NCBI RefSeq assembly: GCF_004357985.1
Contig: NZ_SMTF01000006.1
Span: forward strand, 124,001-188,000
DNA length: 64,000 nucleotides
Origin: Luteimonas aestuarii
GTDB lineage: Bacteria; Pseudomonadota; Gammaproteobacteria; Xanthomonadales; Xanthomonadaceae
Reading direction: 5' to 3'
The translations under genes and the position numbers were made by a program. Of the stretch, positions 9,802 through 18,802 are shown piece by piece. Numbering within the stretch: position 1 is the stretch's first letter; each line of letters begins with the position of its first letter. The notes beneath the pieces were generated by a model, which did no database searches, was not told the origin of the DNA, and saw only the letters and a list, made by a program, of their open reading frames with translations.

Positions 9802-9867
9802 CCGATGGCCGGCGCGCGCGGCGTTTGCACCGGGCAGGCTGTCATCACGTCAATCGAGGGGAATGCC

Positions 9868-11553
9868 ATGCGCACCAGATGCCTGTTGCTAGCCGTACCG
9901 CTGTTCGCGCTGGCCACCGCGCTCCACGCCGCGCCCCCGTCGAAGCAGCAGGTCGAACGCGACGCGGCGCGCGCGCTGGCGGCCAATTGCCAGGCCGATG
10001 CGCCGGGCATGGCGGTGCTGGTCGCGCGTGGCGACGAAGTGCTGTACCGCGGCGCGTGTGGCCTCGCCAGCCTGGAGCTGGGCGTGCCGCTGTCGCCGGG
10101 CCACGTGTTCCGGCTGGCCTCGGTGACCAAGCAGTTCGCGGCTGCGGGTCTGTTGAAGCTGGTCGATGAAGGCAAGGTGTCGCTGGACGATCCGCTGTCG
10201 AAGTACGTGCCGGGTTATCCCAACGGCGATGCGATCCCCGTGCGCACGCTGCTCGACCATACCTCGGGCATCCGCAGCTACACCGCCATCCCGGAGATCA
10301 TGGCCGGCGGCGGCATCATGAAGGACCTGACCACCGCCGAACTGATCGACAGCTTCAAGGACGCCGAAGCCGACTTCGCGCCCGGCGCCGACTACCGCTA
10401 CAACAACTCCGCCTATGTGCTGGTGGGTGCGGTGATCGAGGCGGCCAGCGGAAAGACGTGGGATGCGTACCTGCGCGAGACCTTCTTCGCGCCGCTGGGC
10501 ATGACCCACACGCGCGGCGGGCAGGATGGCGCGGATGGCGTGCTGGAAGGCTACGTACCCGGCTACACCCGCAAGGGCGAACGCTGGGCACCCGCGCGCT
10601 ACCTCAGCATGACCCAGCCACACGCGGCCGGCGCGCTGGTGTCGACCGTCGACGACCTGCTGAAATGGAACCGCGCGCTGCACGAGGGCAAGCTGTTGTC
10701 GGAAGACAGCTATCGCGCCATGGTCACGCCCGGGGGCAAGGCGGCGGACAACGACTATGGCTACGGCATCATGACCGGGACCTTGCGCGGCGAGCCGGTG
10801 CTTCAGCACGGCGGCGGCATCTTCGGCTTCAGCACCTACCTGCTGTACCTGCCGGGCAGCGACACCACGGTCGCGGTGCTCTACAACGCCGATGCCGGCC
10901 GCCCGGGCATGCTCGGCAGCGGTCGCATCGCGCAGTTGCTGGCTGCGCAGGCGGTCGGCAAGCCGTATCCCGACAAGACTGCGATCGATCTCGACGAAGC
11001 GACGCTGAAGCAGTATGAAGGGGTCTATCGCATCGACGCCGAGGCCACGCGCGTGCTGCGCGTGGCCAACGGCAGGCTCACTTCGCAGCGCGTCCCCGGT
11101 GGGCAGCAGCTCGTACTGGTCCCGGTGGCAAAGGACGTGTTCCTGTTCGAGGAGGGCTTCTCGCGCATGGCGTTCGAGCGCGATGCCGACGGCGCGGTGG
11201 CCGCGATGCGCTTCTTCCCGGAAGACGAAGGCGAGGGCGAGGTGGTACCGCGCACCGACGAACCGTTGCCGTCCGGACGCGTTGAAGTGCAGTTGCCGCG
11301 CGAGGTGCTGGAGCGCCTTGTCGGCGAATACGCCTACCAGTCGATGGTGATGACGGTGTTCCTCGATGGCGACACGCTGAAGGCACAGCTCAGCGGGCAG
11401 CCGGCCTTCGAGATCTTCGCCGAGTCGCCGTCGAAGTTCTTCCTCAAGGTGGTGGAGGCGACCCTGGAATTCGCGCCGGAGGGGGAGATTCCCGACACGG
11501 TCACGCTGCGCCAGGGCGGGGCGGTGATCGAGTACAGGCGCAAGGCGGAGTGA
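9868..11553 (+). CDS. Secreted serine hydrolase, beta-lactamase/PBP fold (copy 2)
   Basis: 561 residues. Signal peptide ends near LHAAP (20-23); catalytic Ser85-x-x-Lys88 (ASVTKQF), Tyr-x-Asn in YRYNNSAY and HGGG in the third-motif position. A C-terminal beta-rich extension (EGVYRID, GEYAYQSM) matches that of copy 1 almost block for block, so the two arose by duplication and the M28 and I78 genes sit between them. A GAGGGGA ribosome site lies just before the chosen ATG. It is 66 bases downstream of the M28 gene and may be co-transcribed with it. Confidence 0.9.
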   Translation: MRTRCLLLAVPLFALATALHAAPPSKQQVERDAARALAANCQADAPGMAVLVARGDEVLYRGACGLASLELGVPLSPGHVFRLASVTKQFAAAGLLKLVDEGKVSLDDPLSKYVPGYPNGDAIPVRTLLDHTSGIRSYTAIPEIMAGGGIMKDLTTAELIDSFKDAEADFAPGADYRYNNSAYVLVGAVIEAASGKTWDAYLRETFFAPLGMTHTRGGQDGADGVLEGYVPGYTRKGERWAPARYLSMTQPHAAGALVSTVDDLLKWNRALHEGKLLSEDSYRAMVTPGGKAADNDYGYGIMTGTLRGEPVLQHGGGIFGFSTYLLYLPGSDTTVAVLYNADAGRPGMLGSGRIAQLLAAQAVGKPYPDKTAIDLDEATLKQYEGVYRIDAEATRVLRVANGRLTSQRVPGGQQLVLVPVAKDVFLFEEGFSRMAFERDADGAVAAMRFFPEDEGEGEVVPRTDEPLPSGRVEVQLPREVLERLVGEYAYQSMVMTVFLDGDTLKAQLSGQPAFEIFAESPSKFFLKVVEATLEFAPEGEIPDTVTLRQGGAVIEYRRKAE

Positions 11554-11691
11554 TGTAGACGCCTGCCGGCGAGAAGCGACACGAAGTGACCGTGCCGTGC
11601 AGGCGAGGCTGGCTTGACGGCTCGGAAGGATCAACGGCCCTCGCCTTCGATGGGGGTCCTTCATTCCGGCCGTTGCGGGTCTGGTCAAAGA

Positions 11692-12190
11692 AGAGCATTC
11701 CGGCCATGAACGGGCGGGTTCATTTCCTTTTGCTGCCCACTGCATGCAAGACGTGCATGCGAACGGCGAACCCGTCCCGAAGGGTGGGTGCCGCAGGCGC
11801 GAGTCAAAAGAAACGAACCAAAGAAAAAGGGCCTCCCCCGACGGAGCCGACGATTGGGCGGAGCGTGCGCGGGGGCTTTCCGACTCGCCATCCATGGCTC
11901 GGTCGGAGAACGCCGCGCATCCTGTGCGGCGCCCTACGGGTCTGGCGAGTACGGGGGCGTTCTGGCGAAGCAACAATCGCTCTTGATCTTCGTTTCGCCA
12001 TCATCGATGTCTGCCGTTTTTCGACCAGGACAGGGATGTCCTGTCGAAAAATCCCGTCGAGCCTGGCCCGAAGCGTTGGCTCCGTCGGGGAAAGGCATTT
12101 CTTTTGGTTACTTTCCTTGACCGGCTTCGCCGTTCGCTTCGCAGTGGGCAAGCAAAGAAGGTAACCCGCCCGTTCACGGGCGGAATGCTC
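11692..12190. repeat. Nested long inverted repeat
   Basis: Outer arms: 11692-11743 against 12141-12190, about 50 bases each, matching at most positions when reverse-complemented (shared blocks GCAGTGGGCA, ACCCGCCCGTTCA, GGAATGCTCT). Inner arms: 11805-11851 against 12076-12118 (shared GGCTCCGTCGGGG and CTTTTGGTTA-like blocks). A further partial copy of the GTGGGCAxGCAAAG block lies at about 12216-12255 in direct orientation to the right outer arm. The blocks resemble the intergenic repeats containing TTTGGTTACTTT that recur in Lysobacter and relatives (from memory). Confidence 0.8.
12017..12051. repeat. Strong hairpin at the centre of the repeat island
   Basis: TTTTTCGACCAGGACA pairs with TGTCCTGTCGAAAAA around a GGGA loop, giving a 15-bp stem with a single bulged C. 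It lies between the inner arms of the nested repeat. The A/T ends could act as a terminator in either direction for the two genes that converge on this region. Confidence 0.75.
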
Positions 12191-12292
12191 TAGCTTCTCA
12201 CCAGTTCCACCGTTTGCTTTGCGTGGGCAGGCAAAGAAAAGAGCCCTGCCGAAGTCGGATGCATCTGCTCCACGCTCCAAGTTCCGCCAGAA

Positions 12293-15200
12293 TCAGGCTG
12301 CCTGCACGATGCGCAGCGGGTTGTCCCACTCCTTCAGCAGTTCCGTCTCGCGTGCCTTGGCCTTGTGCAGGTGCGCTTCCTTGACGTGGCCATAGCCGCG
12401 GATCTGCTCCGGGATGCTCGCGATCTCGACGGCGAGGCCGACGTTGCCGCCATCCAGGCCGTCGAGCAGGCCGCCGATGGTGCGCTGGTAATCGTCGATC
12501 AGCTTGCGCTCGGACCTGCGCTCGGCGGTGTAGCCGAACACATCCAGCGCGGTACCGCGCAACACGCGCAGCTTCGCCAGTACCTTGAAGGCGGTGAATA
12601 CCCACGGGCCGAACTCGCGCTTGACCAGCTCGCCCTTGTCGTTCCTTTTCGCCAGCAGTGGCGGCGCGAGGTGGAAGTGCAGCTTGTAGTCGCCTTCGAA
12701 CTGCTGTTCCACGCGACGCTGGAACTCGCCGCTGGTGTACAGGCGCGCCACCTCGTACTCGTCCTTGTAGGCCATCAGCTTGAAGAAGTAGCGGGCCACC
12801 GCTTCGGACAGATCGGTGCTGCCGGGGGCCTTGCTGCGTTCGGCCTCGCGCACCTTCGTCACGAAATCCGAGTAGCGCTTGGCATAGGACGCACCCTGGT
12901 ACTCGGTGAGGAAATCGAAGCGGCGCGACACGACTTCATCCAGCGAACGCGACAGGCGCAGGTCGTCCAGCGGCAGGAACGCGAAGCCGTCGGTGCCGGC
13001 ATGCGCGGGCACGTGGCGCAGCTCGTCTTCGGCGCGCAGCGGCTTGGGCGCGGCGGTGGCGCCCCACTCGGTGCTTTCCCATTCGCCCGGGGGCAGCACC
13101 GGCAGTTCGCGTGGCGCACTTTCGGCGGCGGTCGGCATGTTGCGCACGATGCCGGCGGCCTCGTACACCGCTTCCGGGTCGATCGCCGCCAGCCGGCCCC
13201 ACGCGAATGCGGTCTTGTTCATCTCCACCGCGGCGCCATTGAGCTCCACGGCGCGCATCAGCGAGTCGAACGACAGCGGCACCAGCCCGCGTTGCCAGGC
13301 GTAGCCGAGCATGAAGAGGTTGGACGCGATGGCGTCGCCCATCAGTGCGGTCGCAAGCTTCGTTGCGTCGATCTGCAGCGGCGGCTGGCCGCCGAGCGCC
13401 TGCGAGATCGCCTGCACGATGTCGGCCGCCGGGAACTGCATGTCCGGGCGCGTGGTGAACGTGCCGGGCATCGCCTCGTAGGTGTTGATGACCACCTGCG
13501 AACGGCCGGCGCGCACCTTCGACAGCGCCCAGTAGTCGTTCACCACCACCATGTCGCAGCCGAGCACCAGGTCGGCCTCGCCGGCGGCGATGCGCACCGC
13601 GTGGATGTCGTCGGGTGTCTTCGCGATGCGGATGTGGGTGGTGACCGCGCCCCCCTTCTGCGCGAGACCCGTCTGGTCGAGCACGGTCGAGCCGCGGCCT
13701 TCCAGGTGCCCGGCCATGCCCAGCAGCGCGCCAATGGTGACCACGCCGGTGCCGCCGACGCCGGTGATCAGGATGTTCCAGGGCTGCGACAGGTCGCTCT
13801 CGAAGCGCGGCTTCGGCAGGCTGGCGAGGCGATCGGCCGCGGCCACCTTGTTGCCCTTGCGCGGCTTGCCGCCGTGCACGGTGACGAAGCTGGGGCAGAA
13901 GCCTTCGACGCAGGAATAATCCTTGTTGCAATTGCTCTGGTCGATCTCGCGCTTGCGCCCGAACTCGGTGTCCTTGGGCAGCACCGACACGCAGAACGAC
14001 TTCTTGCCGCAGTCGCCGCAGCCTTCGCAGACCAGGGTGTTCACGAACACGCGCTTTTGCGGATCGACCATCTTGCCGCGCTTGCGGCGGCGGCGTTTCT
14101 CGGTGGCGCAGGTCTGGTCATAGATCAGCACGCTCACGCCCTTGACCTCGCGCAGTCGCTTCTGCGCCGCGTCGAGTTCGCGACGGTCGAGGAACTCGAC
14201 GCCGGACGGGAAGATCGTGGCATCGCTCCACTTTTCGATGTCGTCCGACAGCAGCACGATGGTCTGCACGCCTTCGCTGCGGACCTGGTGCGCGATCTGC
14301 GGCACGCTGAGGGTGCCATCGACCGGTTGGCCGCCGGTCATCGCGACGGCATCGTTGTAGAGGATCTTGTAGGTGATGTTGACGCCGGCCGCGACCGACT
14401 GGCGGATCGCCAGCGAACCACTGTGGAAATAGGTGCCGTCGCCGAGGTTCTGGAACACGTGCGGGGTGTCGGTGAACGCCGCCTGCCCGCACCAGGTCAC
14501 GCCTTCCCCGCCCATCTGGGTGAAGGTGTCGGTGTCGCGGTCCATCCACGTGACCATGTAGTGGCAGCCGATGCCGGCCAACGCGCGCGAGCCTTCCGGC
14601 ACCTTGGTCGAGGTGTTGTGCGGGCAGCCCGAGCAGTAGTGCGGCACGCGCGGGAACTGCGCGCGGGGCAGCGCCAGTTCGCCTTCCTTCTGCTCCATCC
14701 AGCGCAGCACGTCGCGGATGTGCGCGGTGTCGCGGCTGCCTTCCGGGATGAACTGCTGCAGGCGGCGCGCGATCACGCCGGCGATGGTGGCGGGCGTGAG
14801 CTCGCCGGTGCTGGGCAGGATCCAGTGTCCTTCCTCGTCGTACTTGCCGACGATGGACGGACGGTCGCCGTCGAAGTTGTAGAACAGCTCCTTCATCTGG
14901 CTCTCGATGAAGGCGTGCTTCTCCTCCACCACCAGGATGTCGCGCAGCCCGCGCGCGAACGCGCGGATGCCCATCGGCTCCAGCGGCCAGGTCATGCCGA
15001 CCTTGTAGACGCGGATGCCCAGCTCGCGGCAGCGCCCGGCATCCAGGCCGAGGTACTCCAGCGCCTGCAGCACGTCGAGGTAGCTCTTGCCGGTGGTGAC
15101 GATGCCGAAGCGCGCGTCCGGCGCGTCCAGCACCCTGCGGTCGAGGCGGTTCGCGCGCGCGAACGCCTGCGCCGCCTTCACCGCATAGCGATGCAGGCGC

Positions 15201-16000
15201 ATCTCCTGGTCCATCGGCGGGTCGGGCCAGCGGATGTTGAGGCCGCCGGCCGGCAGTTCGAAGTCTTCCGGCAGCGCGATCTGCAGTGCCAGCGGGTTCA
15301 CGTCCACCGACGCGGAGGATTCCACCGTCTCGGCGATGGTCTTGAAGCCGACCCAGCGCCCGGTGAAGCGCGACATCGCCCAGCCCACCAGGCCCATGTC
15401 GAGGATGTCCTGCACCCCGGCCGGATTGAGGATCGGCATCAGCGCGCTGGTGAACTCGCCCTCGCTGCCGTGCGGCAGGGTGGAGCTGCGGCAGGCGTGG
15501 TCGTCGGCGGCCAGCGCCAGCACGCCGCCGTGCTTCGAGGTGCCCGCGGCATTGCCGTGCTTGAACACGTCGCCGCAACGGTCCACGCCCGGGCCCTTGC
15601 CGTACCACATCGAATACACGCCATCGACCCTGGCGCCCGGGAACAGGTTGGCCTGCTGCGTGCCCCAGACCATGGTGGCGCCGAGGTCTTCGTTGAGGCC
15701 GGGCTGGAACTTCACGCCCGCGGCTTCCAGGTGCTTGCGCGCGCGCCACAGCTCCAGGTCGAAGCCGCCCAGCGGCGAGCCGCGGTAGCCGGAGATGAAG
15801 CCGCCGGTGTTCAATCCCGCCGCCTGGTCGCGCAGCCGCTGCATCAGCGGCAGCCGCACCAGTGCCTGCACGCCGGACAGGTAGATGCGGCCCTCGGTGC
15901 GGGTGTACTTGTGGTCGAGCGTGTAGTCCGGATCGCTCACGCCGTGGGTCAGCGCGGTGTTGGCGGAGGCGGGCGAGGAGAGTTCGGCGGTACTGGTCAT
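12293..16000 (-). CDS. Indolepyruvate ferredoxin oxidoreductase, fused alpha/beta type
   Basis: 1235 residues, the length of the fused aerobic-type enzymes. The N-terminal TPP-dependent oxidoreductase core starts with YTRTEGRIYLSGVQAL and GFISGYRGSPLGGFD. YCSGCPHNTSTKVPEGS and GGEGVTWCGQA mark the thiamine and cluster region. A ferredoxin-like Cys cluster (CEGCGDCGKKSFC, then SNCNKDYSCVEGFC) follows at about 640-690. The gamma/POR domain (about 730-930) has TGVGGTGVVTIGALLGMAG. A C-terminal DUF6537-like part ends the protein. It decarboxylates aryl-pyruvates from aromatic amino acid breakdown to aryl-acyl-CoA. The ATG at 16000 is the first Met before recognisable sequence. Confidence 0.93.
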   Translation of the reverse strand: MTSTAELSSPASANTALTHGVSDPDYTLDHKYTRTEGRIYLSGVQALVRLPLMQRLRDQAAGLNTGGFISGYRGSPLGGFDLELWRARKHLEAAGVKFQPGLNEDLGATMVWGTQQANLFPGARVDGVYSMWYGKGPGVDRCGDVFKHGNAAGTSKHGGVLALAADDHACRSSTLPHGSEGEFTSALMPILNPAGVQDILDMGLVGWAMSRFTGRWVGFKTIAETVESSASVDVNPLALQIALPEDFELPAGGLNIRWPDPPMDQEMRLHRYAVKAAQAFARANRLDRRVLDAPDARFGIVTTGKSYLDVLQALEYLGLDAGRCRELGIRVYKVGMTWPLEPMGIRAFARGLRDILVVEEKHAFIESQMKELFYNFDGDRPSIVGKYDEEGHWILPSTGELTPATIAGVIARRLQQFIPEGSRDTAHIRDVLRWMEQKEGELALPRAQFPRVPHYCSGCPHNTSTKVPEGSRALAGIGCHYMVTWMDRDTDTFTQMGGEGVTWCGQAAFTDTPHVFQNLGDGTYFHSGSLAIRQSVAAGVNITYKILYNDAVAMTGGQPVDGTLSVPQIAHQVRSEGVQTIVLLSDDIEKWSDATIFPSGVEFLDRRELDAAQKRLREVKGVSVLIYDQTCATEKRRRRKRGKMVDPQKRVFVNTLVCEGCGDCGKKSFCVSVLPKDTEFGRKREIDQSNCNKDYSCVEGFCPSFVTVHGGKPRKGNKVAAADRLASLPKPRFESDLSQPWNILITGVGGTGVVTIGALLGMAGHLEGRGSTVLDQTGLAQKGGAVTTHIRIAKTPDDIHAVRIAAGEADLVLGCDMVVVNDYWALSKVRAGRSQVVINTYEAMPGTFTTRPDMQFPAADIVQAISQALGGQPPLQIDATKLATALMGDAIASNLFMLGYAWQRGLVPLSFDSLMRAVELNGAAVEMNKTAFAWGRLAAIDPEAVYEAAGIVRNMPTAAESAPRELPVLPPGEWESTEWGATAAPKPLRAEDELRHVPAHAGTDGFAFLPLDDLRLSRSLDEVVSRRFDFLTEYQGASYAKRYSDFVTKVREAERSKAPGSTDLSEAVARYFFKLMAYKDEYEVARLYTSGEFQRRVEQQFEGDYKLHFHLAPPLLAKRNDKGELVKREFGPWVFTAFKVLAKLRVLRGTALDVFGYTAERRSERKLIDDYQRTIGGLLDGLDGGNVGLAVEIASIPEQIRGYGHVKEAHLHKAKARETELLKEWDNPLRIVQAA

Positions 16001-16187
16001 GGCGGGGTCTTCGGCTTGCGCGCGCGGCGCTGGCGGGCCCCGTGGCGGCGGCCGAACGTCGTTCGAATCGGTGCGAAATTGTAGCAGCGGCCCCCGACGA
16101 CCCGGTTTGCACCGGCCCGGGGACCGGCGTACAAAGGGCGTTCGCTGTCGGCGTGGGAGACGCGCGGCGCATCCGGAGAGCCAGGGC

Positions 16188-18032
16188 ATGTCGGCAAGGC
16201 AGGCGGGCGAACGGCAGGAACACGGCGCCTGGGCGCGCCGGCACAACCATGCGCTGGTGTCGCTGGCGCGACGGGTCTGGCAGGACGACTGCAGCCTGCA
16301 AACCGCGCTGGCGGTGATCTGCGAGACCGCGGCGGACACGCTGGAGGTCGAACGCGTGAACGTGTGGCGGATCGGCGAGGACGCCCACACCCTCGAATGC
16401 CTGCACCACTACCAGCGCAGCACGGGCGAGCACGTCCCCAAGCCCGGCGTCGCCCTGCACGTGGGTCCCGGGTATGGCGCATTGCTGGACGAGGTGCGGG
16501 TGGTGGACTATGCCGGCGCCGCGCGCTTCGACATCGACGGCGGCCTGTCCGAGTACCTGCGCCGCCATGGCATCGGCTCGATGCTCGACGCGCCGGTGCG
16601 CATCGCCGGGGAGCTGGTCGGCGTCGCCTGCCACGAGCACGTCGGCCCGGTGCGCGTGTGGAGCCCGGAGGACCATGCCTTCGCCGGCAGCATCGGCGAC
16701 TACGTGGCGATGGCCTGCGAGATCGACCGCCGCCGCAACCTCGAAGGGCGCGTGCGCTACCTCGAGCTGCACGACCCGCACACCGACCTGCCCAACCGCG
16801 ACCACCTGCTGGAAGTGGTGCACTCGGCGCTGCGGCCGATGCACGGCGACGATACCGGCCTGGTCGCGATCCACCTGCACATCGATGCCTCGCCGCACGA
16901 AGGCGACGCCGACAACGCGCTGCTGGTGCGCGTGGCCGACTGTCTGCGCGGCGAACTGGGCGAGACCGCCACGCTGGCGCGCGTGCGCGGCGACGCCTTC
17001 GCGGTGCTGCCGCACCGCCACCTGCACGAGACCGAAGCGCTCAACCTCGCCGAGCGCTGCATCGCGCTGATCGAGGAAGGCCTGGCGGCGCAGGGCACCC
17101 AGACCGTGGTGTCGGCCGGCATCGCGTTCTCGCGCGATCTCGCCGCGCCGTCCGCGGACAACCTGTTGCGCAATGCCGAGACCGCCAGCCATCGCGCGCG
17201 CAATGGACGCCACAACCGCTGCGAGGTGTTCGATGCCGAGCACCATCGTGGACTGCTGGCGCGGCTGAAGATCGAACGCGGCCTGCGGGAGGCGTTCGCC
17301 GACGGACGCATCCGCCTGCAGTACCAGCCCGAGGTGCGCATCGACGACGGCCGCTGGCTGGCGGCGGAGGCCTTGTTGCGGTGGGTCGACGAAGACGGCG
17401 TGATGCACGCCGCCTGCGAGTTCATCGACATTGCCGAGGCCTGCGGTTTGATCGTGCCCTTCGGACGCTGGGTGCTGGTCGAGGCTTGTCGCGAGGCGCG
17501 CCGCTGGCCGCAGCACGGCGGCTTCGCGCCGAAGCTGCGGGTGAACCTATCCGCGCGCCAGTTCGAGCAGGCGGGCCTGGTGGACGACGTGGCCCGCGCG
17601 CTGACCGAGACCGGCCTGCAGCCGGGCCGCCTGTGCCTGGAGCTGACCGAGACCGCCCTGCTGCCCGACCTTGGCGTCGCGGCGCAGACGCTCGCGCGGC
17701 TGCGCGAGCTGGGGGTGAGCATCGCGCTGGACGATTTCGGCGTCGGCTACTCGTCGCTGGCCTACCTCAAGCGCCTGCCGATCGACGTGCTCAAGCTCGA
17801 CCGCAGCTTCGTCGCGGGGCTGCCGCACGATCCCTACGACCTGGCCATCGTGCAGGCAGTCAGCGGGCTGGCGCGGAAGACCGGCATCGAGATCGTCGCC
17901 GAAGGCGTGGAAACCCATGCCCAGGCCGACGCATTGCGGGCCTGCGGGATCGAGCGCGCGCAAGGCTTCCTCTATGCGCGGCCCTGCGATGGCGACGCGC
18001 TGTTGCGCGGATTTGCGACGCAGGACGATTGA
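16188..18032 (+). CDS. GAF-GGDEF-EAL c-di-GMP phosphodiesterase
   Basis: 614 residues. A GAF-type sensor domain (about 15-170) leads to a GGDEF domain (about 185-340) and an EAL domain (about 360-605). The diguanylate cyclase motif is destroyed: RGDAF stands where GGDEF belongs (about residue 266), so cyclase activity is not expected. The EAL domain keeps its motifs: AAEALLRW, NLSARQF, ELTET, LDDFGVGYSSL, LKLDRSFV and EGVET. It should hydrolyse c-di-GMP under control of the GAF ligand. There is no transmembrane segment, so it is cytoplasmic. It is divergent from the oxidoreductase gene. Confidence 0.92.
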   Translation: MSARQAGERQEHGAWARRHNHALVSLARRVWQDDCSLQTALAVICETAADTLEVERVNVWRIGEDAHTLECLHHYQRSTGEHVPKPGVALHVGPGYGALLDEVRVVDYAGAARFDIDGGLSEYLRRHGIGSMLDAPVRIAGELVGVACHEHVGPVRVWSPEDHAFAGSIGDYVAMACEIDRRRNLEGRVRYLELHDPHTDLPNRDHLLEVVHSALRPMHGDDTGLVAIHLHIDASPHEGDADNALLVRVADCLRGELGETATLARVRGDAFAVLPHRHLHETEALNLAERCIALIEEGLAAQGTQTVVSAGIAFSRDLAAPSADNLLRNAETASHRARNGRHNRCEVFDAEHHRGLLARLKIERGLREAFADGRIRLQYQPEVRIDDGRWLAAEALLRWVDEDGVMHAACEFIDIAEACGLIVPFGRWVLVEACREARRWPQHGGFAPKLRVNLSARQFEQAGLVDDVARALTETGLQPGRLCLELTETALLPDLGVAAQTLARLRELGVSIALDDFGVGYSSLAYLKRLPIDVLKLDRSFVAGLPHDPYDLAIVQAVSGLARKTGIEIVAEGVETHAQADALRACGIERAQGFLYARPCDGDALLRGFATQDD

Positions 18033-18100
18033 TCCGGCCGGTGCGCCCGGAATCGCGCGGTTACAATCGGTGCGGGAGGCAATGCACAGGGGATCCCGTC

Positions 18101-18745
18101 ATGACTGTTTTCGCCTTGCGCGCGTGCGCGCTTGTGTTGGGCCTGCTACCGCTGCTGGCGGTGGCGCAATCGCCGCTGCCACGGCCTGCCGAGTTCTATT
18201 TCGATGAAGACGTGGCCGTCGCGCGCCCCGTTACCGCCGTGGCCGGGACTGACGAGGCCGCCGTCGCCCAGCTGATCCGGCTGATGGAGCGCGGCGGCCG
18301 CAATGCCGATCGTGCCGTGGCGCAGCTCGCCCACCTCTCCATGACCAGCGGTCGCGTCGAGAACGGCCATGCGCTCTATGCGCGTGCGCTGGAGATGACC
18401 ACGCCGCGCGGCCAGCAGCACAACGCGGTGCGGTGGAACTACGGATGGGACCTGTACCGGCTGGGCGACACCGAGGCTGCGCTGGCGCAGTGGACCGAGG
18501 CGGGTGCGAACCGCGGCGTGGTGTATCCCGCCTGGGCGCCGCCGACACTGGCGCTGGCGCTCTGGAAACTCGACCGGCGCGACGAGGCGGTGCGCTGGTA
18601 CGCCGCGGCGGTGCGCACGTATCCCGACCGCTGGTCGAACCCGGCGCAACTGCCGGCGCTGCTGCCAGACTGGACCGACGCCGATCGCGCGACCCTCGCC
18701 GAGGTCCTCGCGGCGTGGCGCCAGGATCCACCGGCGTGGCCGTGA
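18101..18745 (+). CDS. Secreted TPR-like protein of unknown function
   Basis: 214 residues. A signal peptide of about 23 residues (ending LLAVAQS) is followed by helical repeats of TPR/Sel1 appearance: GHALYARALEMTTP, WDLYRLGDTEAALAQWTEA and LALWKLDRRDEAVRWYAAA. No enzymatic motif is visible. A TACAAT hexamer about 34 bases upstream of the ATG could be a -10 box. It is followed 57 bases later by the gamma-glutamyltransferase gene, but nothing shows a shared function. Confidence 0.8.
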   Translation: MTVFALRACALVLGLLPLLAVAQSPLPRPAEFYFDEDVAVARPVTAVAGTDEAAVAQLIRLMERGGRNADRAVAQLAHLSMTSGRVENGHALYARALEMTTPRGQQHNAVRWNYGWDLYRLGDTEAALAQWTEAGANRGVVYPAWAPPTLALALWKLDRRDEAVRWYAAAVRTYPDRWSNPAQLPALLPDWTDADRATLAEVLAAWRQDPPAWP

Positions 18746-18802
18746 GCCTGCCGCATCGATGGCTGCGGTATGGTGCCGGTCCTGCCTGCCGGGAAGCACT
18801 CG

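Larger units (their letters stand above)
11554..12292. other. Gene-free repeat island
   Basis: This 739-base gap has no credible gene. Its open frames share no recognisable domains and run through repeat DNA. It is almost entirely palindromic repeat material, described in the next entries, and separates a plus-strand gene end from a minus-strand gene end. Confidence 0.8.

Noticed and set aside
12365-16084. A very long open frame on the plus strand opposite the indolepyruvate oxidoreductase gene
   Set aside because: It is the antisense of a strongly coding gene in GC-rich DNA, where open frames on the opposite strand are common. Its translation is His/Ala/Arg-rich without domains.
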